This document shows, one piece after another, positions 1 to 7,239 of a DNA stretch of 45,795 nt. Location: contig DATKCK010000076.1 of the NCBI GenBank assembly GCA_035513215.1, forward strand, positions 1-45,795. Reading direction: 5' to 3'. The notes under the pieces are model-generated. The model worked only from the letters and a program-made list of their open reading frames with translations. It did not search any database and had not been told where the DNA came from. Position 1 is the first letter of the stretch. The number at the start of each line of letters is the position of its first letter. This stretch comes from DATCZB01 sp035513215 (GTDB taxonomy: Bacteria > Pseudomonadota > Gammaproteobacteria > Steroidobacterales > Rariloculaceae). The position numbers were made by a program, and so were the translations under genes.

Positions 1-1271
1 ACGAGCTGTCCGATCGCGATGCGATCGCGGTCGAGCTCGGCCGCGTGCACGATGGCCGCGTCGAGATTCGTGCGACCGAGTCCGGCAACCTCATAGAGCA
101 GCTCGAAAGCCATCGGCTCGCCGTCGTCGAGCGCCACGGCATCGAGGCTCGGGCGTACCATGGCCGGATCGGTGACGGCCCGGGCCGTTTGCATCAGCCC
201 CTCGTCGCGGGTTCCGGCAATGAAGACGAACTGGTTACCGCCCGGCGCCGGCATCGTAGAGAAGAGTCCGTAGTCGCGATAGCTTCGCTGGCCCGTCGGG
301 AACCCGGCTTCGCTGACGAAGCTGGCACCGGTCCCGGTATGCACGATCTCGTCGAAGGTCTCGCCAACAACGAGATCCGAGCCTGCAAAGACAAAGTCGC
401 TCAGCATGCCGAGCCCGCTGAGATATCCGACATAGACGACGTGCGTCTCGCGGATGACCGAGGTATCGAGGTTCGACATCGACGCGATCCGAATCTCCTT
501 GCCGGCGGCCGCCAAAAGGCCCATGAGGTCACGCATCGCGGTTGCGATGCTGCTCGGCAGATAGGTCAGATCGAGATCGATATACCGCTCGGCGTAGGAA
601 GGCTCGAGCATGAACCGCTCATCGAGATCCCGGCTCGAGTTGATCGAGAACTCGCGCACGAGCCTGCCGACGTTACCGATCTCGTCGAGCTCGCCGAAGA
701 TGTAGTAGTCCCCGACCACGATCGTGACCGGGACGTCGTCATCCGTCACCGGGGCCCAGAGCGCCGACCGTGCGACCTGCTGCACGGCGGCCGCCGGCGC
801 ATCGGCGGCCGCGGTCCATAGCCGATCGATCGCGATGCCCGCCGCCAGGCTCAGCGCGACGACGAGCGCGAGCTTAAGGCGACGCGCCGCCGCCGGCGGA
901 TCGATCCCGGCCGGCGCGGATGCCGGCTGCTCCGCGCCGAGCACGATCCGGTACTCGCCTTTGGGAATGCTGATCTGATCCGCATCGTCGCTGCCCTGAC
1001 CGGCGTAATACTGCACGAGTTTCTGGCGCAGGTTGTGGGCATAGACGCGAACCATCGAGTCCTGGCTCGGATCGAAGTCCTTGCCGCGATTGAACACCTC
1101 GGCCGCAACCTCGATCTCCTTCGGCGCATGGACGCGGTCGGCGCAATCGGCGAGATACTCGAGCAGGGCCGCATAGAACCGCGACCGGCCGAGGACGCCG
1201 CTGGCGACGATCTTCTCGACCTGTCGGCGAATCACCGAATTGTCGGCTTCCTGGCTCAAGGGGCTTCCCAT
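1..1271 (-). CDS. Membrane-anchored winged-helix regulator, partial (runs off left edge)
   Basis: Reading the minus strand from ATG at 1271 gives an uninterrupted frame to the window edge (about 423 codons, no stop). Residues 1-115 match the N-terminal winged-helix type found in ToxR-like and TPR/TolB-linked regulators: a VIRRQVEKIVASG stretch, then KEIEVAAEVF, DFDPSQDSMVRVYA, LRQKLVQYY and ISIPKGEYRI. A hydrophobic helix at about 132-149 follows a basic RRLK, so DNA binding would be cytoplasmic and the rest periplasmic. The remaining 270 residues form an alpha/beta domain I do not recognise. The family role, transcription control by a membrane-bound regulator, is known from relatives; the target and signal are unknown. 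A TTAAC-A-GTTAA palindrome lies about 30 bases upstream. The opposite strand also has a long open frame here, but it carries no recognisable protein pattern. Confidence 0.75.
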   Translation of the reverse strand, partial: MGSPLSQEADNSVIRRQVEKIVASGVLGRSRFYAALLEYLADCADRVHAPKEIEVAAEVFNRGKDFDPSQDSMVRVYAHNLRQKLVQYYAGQGSDDADQISIPKGEYRIVLGAEQPASAPAGIDPPAAARRLKLALVVALSLAAGIAIDRLWTAAADAPAAAVQQVARSALWAPVTDDDVPVTIVVGDYYIFGELDEIGNVGRLVREFSINSSRDLDERFMLEPSYAERYIDLDLTYLPSSIATAMRDLMGLLAAAGKEIRIASMSNLDTSVIRETHVVYVGYLSGLGMLSDFVFAGSDLVVGETFDEIVHTGTGASFVSEAGFPTGQRSYRDYGLFSTMPAPGGNQFVFIAGTRDEGLMQTARAVTDPAMVRPSLDAVALDDGEPMAFELLYEVAGLGRTNLDAAIVHAAELDRDRIAIGQL

Positions 1272-1302
1272 TGCAGGCCAATCGGAGCACAGTAGCCTAT
1301 CA

Positions 1303-1313
1303 TTAACAGTTAA
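1303..1313. promoter_or_regulatory. Candidate operator palindrome TTAACAGTTAA
   Basis: Perfect 11-base palindrome with a central A in the 132-base gap between two divergent genes (minus-strand winged-helix regulator, plus-strand metallo-hydrolase). It sits in a short AT-rich patch of otherwise GC-rich DNA, where a promoter would be expected. An operator role is inference. Confidence 0.25.
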
Positions 1314-1403
1314 TAAACGAGCCGAATCGCAAGAAATGCCGGGGGTCCGCGGAGCGCGCGGCGGCGGTCGGCTACGATCCCACGCGGCGTTGGGGGGCGG
1401 CGG

Positions 1404-2441
1404 ATGAAAACAATCGATTTCGATCGGCGGAGCTTCCTCGCCGGCATCGCGGGCGCGGGCGGCTCGGGCGTTCTCGTAAGACTCGGATTCGGCATGACGT
1501 TGGGCCTCGGAGGCATCGCGGCCCGGGCCCAGGACACGGCCGGCGGCACACGCCTCGTCCTGCTCGGCACGCAGGGTGGTCCGAACTTCCGTCCGACCCG
1601 CAGGGAGTGCTCGAACGCCATCGTCGTCGACGGCCGCGTCTATGTTGTCGATTGCGGCTATGGAGCGCTCGGCCGCCTCGGCGATGCGGGGCTCAACTAC
1701 CGCGAGGTCGGTCACGTCTTTCTGACGCATCTGCACGACGATCACACGAGCGACGTCGCGGCGCTGTTGAGCCATCAGTGGACCGGCGGCCGCATCGACC
1801 CGACGCTCGTGATCGGGCCCTATGGCACCGAGCACCTCGTCGAGGCCGCGCTCGATTTCTTCGAGGCCAATACCGCGATCCGGCTGGCCGACGAGGACCG
1901 CAGCGTGGAGCCTGCGACGATCTTCTCCGGCCGGGATATCGAAGCGACCGAGGCGCCGACCGAGATCTTCGCCGACGACCGCGTCACCGTCTCGAGCGTC
2001 GAGAACACGCACTTCCCCGAGGCCGCGCGGGAACGCGTGCCTTACCGGTCGGTCGCCTATCGCTTCGACAGCCGCGACCGCTCGATCACGATCTCGGGCG
2101 ACACGGCCTATTCCGAGAATCTGATCCGGCTGGCCGAAGGCTCGGACGTCTTCGTCTGCGAGACGATCGAGGCCGCCACGACGCGCGACAATTTCGAGCA
2201 GCGCGTAGCGGCCGGCGCCTATGCCGACAATCCCGAGGGCATCTGGAAGCACATCGTCGACACGCACACGAGCACCGAGGATGCCGGGCGAATGGCGGCG
2301 GCAGCCGGCGTCGGGACCCTCGTGCTGACGCATCTTCTGCCGGGCGCCCTGATGGACGTCTCCGACGAGGTCTACCTCGACGGCATTCGCCGGCATTTCG
2401 ACGGCGAAGTCATCATCGGCGAGGATCTGATGGTCATCTGA
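1404..2441 (+). CDS. Tat-exported MBL-fold metallo-hydrolase
   Basis: 345 aa. The N-terminus carries a twin-arginine signal (DRRSFLAG at residues 7-14, then a long Gly/Ala-rich hydrophobic stretch ending near ARA-QDT), so export folded to the periplasm is expected. The mature part has the metallo-beta-lactamase fold: THLHDDHTSD gives the HxHxDH metal site (H109, H111, D113, H114), ISGDTAYSENL supplies the bridging aspartate and VLTHLLPG the last histidine. This pattern resembles the RNase Z/arylsulfatase-like branch of the superfamily rather than classical beta-lactamases. Substrate is unknown. ATG at 1404 is preceded by a G-rich stretch that can act as ribosome-binding site. A repeat array starts 10 bases after the stop. 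Confidence 0.85.
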   Translation: MKTIDFDRRSFLAGIAGAGGSGVLVRLGFGMTLGLGGIAARAQDTAGGTRLVLLGTQGGPNFRPTRRECSNAIVVDGRVYVVDCGYGALGRLGDAGLNYREVGHVFLTHLHDDHTSDVAALLSHQWTGGRIDPTLVIGPYGTEHLVEAALDFFEANTAIRLADEDRSVEPATIFSGRDIEATEAPTEIFADDRVTVSSVENTHFPEAARERVPYRSVAYRFDSRDRSITISGDTAYSENLIRLAEGSDVFVCETIEAATTRDNFEQRVAAGAYADNPEGIWKHIVDTHTSTEDAGRMAAAAGVGTLVLTHLLPGALMDVSDEVYLDGIRRHFDGEVIIGEDLMVI

Positions 2442-2451
2442 GTGGCGGGCA

Positions 2452-2542
2452 GGGTCAGACCCAATTTCCGTTGAGGGAAATTGGGTCTGACCCCATCCCA
2501 CTCCGAGGGAAATGGGGTCTGACCCCATCCCACTCTGACCCC
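2452..2542. repeat. Palindromic repeat array A (GGGTCAGACCC core)
   Basis: Three full copies of the core (2452-2462, 2483-2494, 2514-2526) and one truncated copy (2535-2542). 2452-2469 and 2476-2493 form a perfect 18-bp inverted repeat around a 6-base loop: core plus AATTTCC. The right-hand part repeats the unit CTGACCCCATCCCACTC in tandem. It lies between two plus-strand genes, about 10 bases after the metallo-hydrolase stop and about 60 bases before the sigma factor start. It may act as a terminator or be a passive repeat. Confidence 0.9.
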
Positions 2543-2599
2543 ATCCCACTCCCGCCGAAATCTGACGGAAAACGCGGGCCCGTCCGTACTATTCGGCAA

Positions 2600-3109
2600 G
2601 TGAGCGCGAACCATGCACAGTGCGACTTCGTTCGGCATTTGTTCGAGCGCCATCGCGCCGCGCTGTTGCGCCACGTCGCGGCTTTGCTGCGATCGAATGC
2701 GGATGCCGAGGACATCGTTCAGGAAACCTGTGCCCGCCTGCTCGCAAGCGACCGTCTCGAGCACGACGAGGCCCGCGCGCGCAGCTACATGTTCCGCGTC
2801 GCGACGAACCTGGCCTACGACCGGCACCGGCGGCGCGAACGAAACGCCGAATCGCTGGGGTCGGTTGCCGAGCCGGTGGTCGACGGGCCTGATGCCATCT
2901 GCGATCTCGATCAGGCCGTCGAGGCGATCACGGGGACGCTGCTTGCTCTCAAACCGCGTTGCCGGCAGGTCTTTCTGCTCAGGACGGCCGAGGGGCTGAG
3001 CTATGAGGCGATCGCCGAGCGGCTCGGGATCAGCAAGCGGACGGTGGAGCGCGAGATGAAGCACGGGCTCGATGCCTGCCAGCGCAGGCTGAAGCGTTCA
3101 ACGGAGTGA
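2600..3109 (+). CDS. RNA polymerase ECF-type sigma factor
   Basis: 169 aa from GTG at 2600. Region 2: LRSNADAEDIVQETCARLL (residues about 30-48) followed by ARSYMFRVATNLAYDRHRR, the classic sigma2 core and -10 binding helix. Region 4: LKPRCRQVFLLRTAEGLSYEAIAERL with the helix-turn-helix ISKRTVEREMKHG near the C-terminus. Length and order are typical of FecI-like ECF factors. It would direct polymerase to a small regulon, normally held inactive by the protein encoded next. The stop overlaps the start region of the following gene, so translation is coupled. The open frame continues upstream through the repeat array and in the wrong frame of the metallo-hydrolase gene; that part is not taken as coding. 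No strong Shine-Dalgarno is visible, so the exact start is uncertain. Confidence 0.88.
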   Translation: MSANHAQCDFVRHLFERHRAALLRHVAALLRSNADAEDIVQETCARLLASDRLEHDEARARSYMFRVATNLAYDRHRRRERNAESLGSVAEPVVDGPDAICDLDQAVEAITGTLLALKPRCRQVFLLRTAEGLSYEAIAERLGISKRTVEREMKHGLDACQRRLKRSTE

Positions 3110-3111
3110 GC

Positions 3112-4020
3112 ATGGAGAATCCTGTGAAACCCGAATCCGGAACCGATGCGGTCGACCGCTACCTGGCCGAAGTCGCCGGCAGCGACGAAGCCGATGCGGA
3201 CGTCTTCGCGCGCTGCGATGCCGTCATGGCACTGGTCCCGAAGCTCGCCGATTCGCGCGACGTTGGCTGGGCCTACGATGAAGCGAAGCGGCTCGCGAGA
3301 GCCGGGCCCGCGAGCCGCGCGCGCCCGACGAGCCGGCCCTGGTACCTGAATCCGGTGCTGGCCTGGAGTACTGCCGTGCTGGCCGTTGCGCTGGCCGTGG
3401 CGAGCCTGCCTCGCGCGTTCACGGGTCTTGCGACAGGCGGGTCGAGCATCGATGACGCTTCGGTGGCCGGTCCCCCGCCACCGGCGACCAGCATCACGTT
3501 TGCACCGATCGTGATCTCCCCTGAACTGGCGCAGATGCTCGCGGCCATCGAGCCCGTCGTCTTGCTGGCCAACGAGATGCCGGTCGACGCGCGCTCGCTT
3601 GCCGTGCTGCCGTTTGTCCAGGGCCAGGACGAAGTGTCATCCCGGACCTTGTCGGCCGCGGAGTCGATCTACGTCCAGGTATTGAGGCAGTTGTCCGCCG
3701 TCCCCGGCATCATCGTCGTCGATTCGGCGACGGCGGCGATCTACTCCGAATCGGAACTGCCGCCCGAGGAAATCGCGCATCAGCTCGGTGTGCGCAGCGT
3801 CGTCGAGGGCCGGGTCGAATCCGTCAACGGCGAGATCCGGTTTGAGCTCAGGCTCACCGATGCCGCGGCCGCGGGCTCCTCGATCGACGAGGCGATCGAG
3901 CGGCCGACCGACGAGATCGGAATGCTGCAAGGGGACATCGCTTCCAGCGTGCTTGGTGCTCTGGCTCGCACGCAGGCGCCGATACAGTCGAACCAAACTC
4001 TCCGAGGTGACTCAAGATGA
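3112..4020 (+). CDS. One-pass membrane protein with TolB-like N-terminal-type domain, candidate anti-sigma partner
   Basis: 302 aa from ATG at 3112 (GTG at 3106 also possible; it overlaps the sigma stop). Residues 1-75 are hydrophilic and would be cytoplasmic; a transmembrane helix spans about 85-103 (VLAWSTAVLAVALAVASL). The outer part from about residue 160 matches the TolB/FlgO-like amino-terminal domain seen behind adenylate cyclases and winged-helix proteins: SLAVLPF, LRQLSAVPGIIVVDSATA, IAHQLGVRSVVEGRVE, RFELRLTDAA, MLQGDIASSVL. Position directly after an ECF sigma gene is where FecR-like anti-sigma factors sit, so a sigma-binding role for the cytoplasmic part is inferred. I do not see a clear FecR or DUF4880 N-terminus. 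It overlaps the next gene by four bases. Confidence 0.72.
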   Translation: MENPVKPESGTDAVDRYLAEVAGSDEADADVFARCDAVMALVPKLADSRDVGWAYDEAKRLARAGPASRARPTSRPWYLNPVLAWSTAVLAVALAVASLPRAFTGLATGGSSIDDASVAGPPPPATSITFAPIVISPELAQMLAAIEPVVLLANEMPVDARSLAVLPFVQGQDEVSSRTLSAAESIYVQVLRQLSAVPGIIVVDSATAAIYSESELPPEEIAHQLGVRSVVEGRVESVNGEIRFELRLTDAAAAGSSIDEAIERPTDEIGMLQGDIASSVLGALARTQAPIQSNQTLRGDSR

Positions 4021-4661
4021 AATTCATACCGCTGACAGCCGTCCTTTCGCTGGCACTTCTGCCTGGGCTCACAATGGCTCAGGAAGCTGCATCGCCTTCA
4101 GGCAACGAGTCGGCCGAGGAACCGGTCCCAAGATCGATCCCCGAACCGATGCAGGGGTCGGTTCCGATCGAGTCGCTGATCGAGCGCGTCGCCATGGATA
4201 TGGACGAGGAATTCGTCATCGATCCGCGCATCCGGGGAATCATGGCCTATAGCACACGCGAATCCGTCGACTACGAGAGCCTGCTCGGCATCCTGCGAGT
4301 CGCCGGCCTCGTCGCCATCGAAACGGGCGGTCAGATTCACATAATGCCGGAGCAAAGCATGCGGACCGCGGCGACGCGAATCCTCCAGGAGGACGATCGA
4401 AACGTGTCTGACCACGAGGTCGTCACGCGCATCATTGCGGTTCCGCAAGTCAGTCGGACCGTGCGCACGGGCCAAGGCGAGAGCGTCACGGAGACGCTTC
4501 AGGCAACGATGCTTGTACCGATACTTCGCCCGATGATGGCTCAGGCCGCGCAGCTAGGCGCCGTGCCGAATACCAACTCGCTCGTCATTGTCGACCGTTA
4601 CGACAACGTTCGCCGCATCACCGCAATCATCGAGGAGATCGTCGCGGGATTCGAAGACTGA
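4017..4661 (+). CDS. Periplasmic secretin-type STN/N0-N1 protein lacking a barrel
   Basis: 214 aa. Signal peptide MKFIPLTAVLSLALLPGLTMA-QE. Residues about 48-110 look like the N0/STN domain of GspD and FecA-type proteins: EEFVIDPRIRG, then a LLGILRVAGLVAIETGGQ stretch and IHIMPE. Residues about 125-212 resemble the N1 domain: VVTRIIAVPQV, MLVPILRPMMAQAA, NTNSLVIVDRYDNVRRI, IIEEI. Full secretins are 600-700 aa; this one stops after N1, with no N2/N3 or pore. ATG at 4017 overlaps the upstream TGA (ATGA) and has AGGTGA upstream, so it is co-translated with the TolB-like gene. STN domains transmit signals to FecR-type proteins in known ECF systems, which suggests a sensor or adaptor role here (inference). 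A secretion role is unlikely without other gsp genes. Confidence 0.75.
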   Translation: MKFIPLTAVLSLALLPGLTMAQEAASPSGNESAEEPVPRSIPEPMQGSVPIESLIERVAMDMDEEFVIDPRIRGIMAYSTRESVDYESLLGILRVAGLVAIETGGQIHIMPEQSMRTAATRILQEDDRNVSDHEVVTRIIAVPQVSRTVRTGQGESVTETLQATMLVPILRPMMAQAAQLGAVPNTNSLVIVDRYDNVRRITAIIEEIVAGFED

Positions 4662-4779
4662 GCTGACATAACGCGCCTGTTGCAAAAACACCGACGATGC
4701 GCGATCTGTGATGATCGTCTCGCAGCCCGCGAATCATTGGGCCTAGGATGCGCCTGCACTCACACATGGAGTCAGAATC

Positions 4780-5352
4780 GTGAATATCAGGAACCTTTTC
4801 GCGACAGCAGTCGCGTCTTTAGTTCTGCCCGGCATCAGCCAGGCGGAGTTCAACTATACGAGTGTCGACTTCGGCTATGTCGACGTGGAGTACGATGTCG
4901 GCCCAGGCAACCTTGAGGGTGACGGCTTCTCCGTCAGCGGCACGTTCGCCGTTTCGGACAGCTTCTTCATCGGCGGCAGCTACGACGACTACGCCTTCGA
5001 CTTCGATGTCGACGCCGAGATCCTGGAGATCGGCGGCGGGTACTTCCATCCGATGACCGGCAACCTCGACTTCGTTGCAACGTTCTCGTATCTCAACGCC
5101 GAGTTGTCGGCGGGCGGATTCAGCGAGGACACCGATGGCCTCGGCATCGGCGGCGGCGTGCGGACGTCCCTCAGCGACCGCTTCGAGCTCGAAGCGATGC
5201 TCGACTACGTCGATTGGGACGAGGGCGACAACGATTCAGGCGTTGAAGTTCGCGGCCGATATTTCTTCAACGACAACTTCGCCGTCACGGCCCAGATCGA
5301 CCTCGGCAAGGACATCGAGACGTTCCGCCTCGGCATCCGCACTGAGTTCTGA
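4780..5352 (+). CDS. Small outer-membrane beta-barrel protein
   Basis: 190 aa from GTG at 4780. Signal peptide MNIRNLFATAVASLVLPGISQA-EF. The mature protein is a run of alternating hydrophobic strands rich in Gly, Tyr, Phe and Asp (FNYTSVDFGYVDVEYDV, FSVSGTFAVSDSFFIGGSY and so on) and ends in a terminal phenylalanine (RLGIRTEF), the usual BAM recognition signal. About eight strands fit the length, as in OmpA/OmpX-sized barrels. It resembles the product at 43799-44383 in plan and strand pattern. Function unknown. It may belong to the target set of the upstream ECF operon, but a 118-base gap separates them. Confidence 0.78.
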   Translation: MNIRNLFATAVASLVLPGISQAEFNYTSVDFGYVDVEYDVGPGNLEGDGFSVSGTFAVSDSFFIGGSYDDYAFDFDVDAEILEIGGGYFHPMTGNLDFVATFSYLNAELSAGGFSEDTDGLGIGGGVRTSLSDRFELEAMLDYVDWDEGDNDSGVEVRGRYFFNDNFAVTAQIDLGKDIETFRLGIRTEF

Positions 5353-5357
5353 TGAAT

Positions 5358-5490
5358 GGGGTCAGACCCCTTTCGATGAATGGCGATAAATGGGGTCAGA
5401 CCCCTTTCAGGTTCACCTGAAAGGGGTCTGACCCAACCTGAAAGGGGTCTGACCCCGATCTTTCTCGATCTTTCTGACCCCGATCTTTCT
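5358..5490. repeat. Palindromic repeat array B with GATCTTTCT direct repeats
   Basis: Four cores (5358-5370, 5392-5404, 5423-5434, 5444-5456) and one partial (to 5481). 5393-5412 and 5415-5434 form a perfect 20-bp inverted repeat with a 2-base centre: core plus CTTTCAGGT. A further copy of ACCTGAAAGGGG plus core follows directly. The right end has GATCTTTCT three times (5457, 5467, 5482). The array fills nearly the whole gap between a plus-strand barrel gene and a convergent minus-strand symporter gene, so it could terminate transcription from both sides. Confidence 0.9.
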
Positions 5491-5491
5491 C

Positions 5492-7228
5492 TTACGCTCC
5501 CTGCTTCTCCGGCGTCATCTCGCCGGCATCGAGGCGCCGGATGTAGTCCTTGTAGGCGCGCATCGCCATCGGTCCGAAGACCAGCATGATCGGGATGTTG
5601 GCCCAGAGCATCACGCCCGTGCCGAAGGTCGAGAACATGTCGAGCTCGTCCTGGGTCCGGATCAGCTGCACGGACACCATGATCAGCGCGCAATAGACGA
5701 CCCGGTACGGCATGACCATCCGCTGGCCGAACAGATATATGACGCCCTGCTCGCCGTAGTAGCTCCACGAGATGATCGTCGAGAACGCAAATAACCAGGC
5801 CGATATAGGCACGATCCAGATCCCGAGACCCGGAATCACGCGATCGAATGCCTTGGCCGTCAGTGTCGCACCCTTGAGATCGAGATAGATGCCCTCGACG
5901 GCGAGCCGGGGCTGCGCTTCCGGCGGCACGGCAAAGGGATCGAACTCCACCGTCCAGCCGACGGCCTCGCTGCCGCGCAGCTCGCCGAAGACTCGGTGTA
6001 GATTGGCACCGGTCTCATCGTTGGTATGCGCCTCGATGACGGCAAATACGATCGCGCCTTCGCGCATCTGCGCCTGAGCTTCGACCTCGTCCGCGACTGT
6101 GACGCGGACCGGGCGGATCTCCCACTCCTCCATGCCGGCTTCGGTGATCACCGTACTGCCGTTGGCGACGACAGGCACGACATCGACGGCGTTCTGGAGC
6201 GAAAGCGTCGGCGCGCGGTTCCAGGCACCGCTCAGCAGAATCACGAGCCCGGTCAGCGTGCAGACGCAAAGCGTATCGATGAACGGCTCGAGGCCCGCGA
6301 CGACACCCTCGCGGACCGGCTCGTCGGTCCTGGCCGCCGAGTGCGCGATCGGCGCCGAGCCCTGGCCGGCCTCGTTCGAGAACAGGGCCCGCTGCATTCC
6401 CTTGAGGAGCCCGTAACCCGCGGTGCCGCCGATGAACGCACCGACCCCTTCGGTCGGTGAAAAGGCTTCGCGAAAGATCAGAGCGAACATCGCCGGGACC
6501 TCGCCGATATTCATCGCGATCACGACGAGTCCGGCGAGAACGTAGACCACGCACATGAACGGCACGATGCGGCTCGCGACGTCGCCGATGCGTTTGATGC
6601 CGCCGACGATGACGAGTCCGACGCCGATCGTCAGGATGACGCCCGCGATCCATTGCGGCAGACCGAAGTATGTGAACGAGATATCGGCAACGTTCCAGGC
6701 CTGGAACATGTTGCCGCCCGTCGCCGTCGAGACCAGCAGCGTGAGACAGAAAATGCCGCCGACGACCGCTCCGACCGGCGCGAGACTCGGGTTCAGCTTC
6801 GAAAGACCGCGTTTGCAGACCCACATGGGACCGCCGTGAGGATTGTCCGGATCCGAGGTGTCGCGAAACAGCATCGACTGTGTGACCTCGGTCATCTTGA
6901 GCGCCATGCCGACAATGCCGACCATCCACATCCAGAACATCGCGCCAGGACCGCCGAGCGAGATCGCGATTGCGACACCGGCGATGTTGCCGAGCCCGAC
7001 CGTGGCGGATAGCGCCGTCGACAGCGCCTGAAAGTGGCTGATTGCGCCCGGGTCCCGCTTGTCGTCGAACCGGCCGCGAACGGCTGCGATGCCGTGTGTC
7101 AGCGCGCGGTACTGACCGAAGCCGCTCCAGAACGTAAACAGCACGCCGACGCCGAGCACGACGAAGAGCGCGTAGTCGTGCCAGATTAAGGCGTTGATCG
7201 CGTCGACGATCCCCTTGAACTCTTCCAT
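5492..7228 (-). CDS. Sodium:alanine/glycine symporter (AGCS family) with inserted domain
   Basis: 578 aa from ATG at 7228. Family signatures are clear: GGPGAMFWMWMVGIVGMALK (92-111), HGGPMWVCKRGL, GYGLLKGMQRALFSNEAGQGSAP in part (271-293), TDEPVREGVVAGLEPFIDTL and the C-terminal helices. AGCS carriers import alanine or glycine with sodium and are about 440-480 aa. Here an extra hydrophilic block of about 125 residues (340-465) lies between the helix LCVCTLTGLVILLSGAW and the helix LGIWIVPISAWLFAFS. It contains beta-like segments (IRPVRVTVADEVEAQ, AIVFAVIEA, VGWTVEFDPF) and no membrane helix, so it probably forms an extracytoplasmic loop domain. The same frame is open upstream to 7336, but that stretch overlaps the next gene and lacks family similarity. 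Confidence 0.9.
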   Translation of the reverse strand: MEEFKGIVDAINALIWHDYALFVVLGVGVLFTFWSGFGQYRALTHGIAAVRGRFDDKRDPGAISHFQALSTALSATVGLGNIAGVAIAISLGGPGAMFWMWMVGIVGMALKMTEVTQSMLFRDTSDPDNPHGGPMWVCKRGLSKLNPSLAPVGAVVGGIFCLTLLVSTATGGNMFQAWNVADISFTYFGLPQWIAGVILTIGVGLVIVGGIKRIGDVASRIVPFMCVVYVLAGLVVIAMNIGEVPAMFALIFREAFSPTEGVGAFIGGTAGYGLLKGMQRALFSNEAGQGSAPIAHSAARTDEPVREGVVAGLEPFIDTLCVCTLTGLVILLSGAWNRAPTLSLQNAVDVVPVVANGSTVITEAGMEEWEIRPVRVTVADEVEAQAQMREGAIVFAVIEAHTNDETGANLHRVFGELRGSEAVGWTVEFDPFAVPPEAQPRLAVEGIYLDLKGATLTAKAFDRVIPGLGIWIVPISAWLFAFSTIISWSYYGEQGVIYLFGQRMVMPYRVVYCALIMVSVQLIRTQDELDMFSTFGTGVMLWANIPIMLVFGPMAMRAYKDYIRRLDAGEMTPEKQGA

Positions 7229-7239
7229 ACGTACCCCGC

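Noticed and set aside
45..821. 258-codon plus-strand open frame opposite the winged-helix regulator gene
   Set aside because: Composition is Arg/Asp/Glu-rich without any motif, typical of the antisense of a high-GC gene; the minus-strand frame has a clear domain pattern.
1607..2599. Long open frame upstream of and continuous with the ECF sigma factor
   Set aside because: It is the wrong frame of the metallo-hydrolase gene plus repeat DNA; very Arg-rich and without similarity, so the sigma factor starts near 2600.
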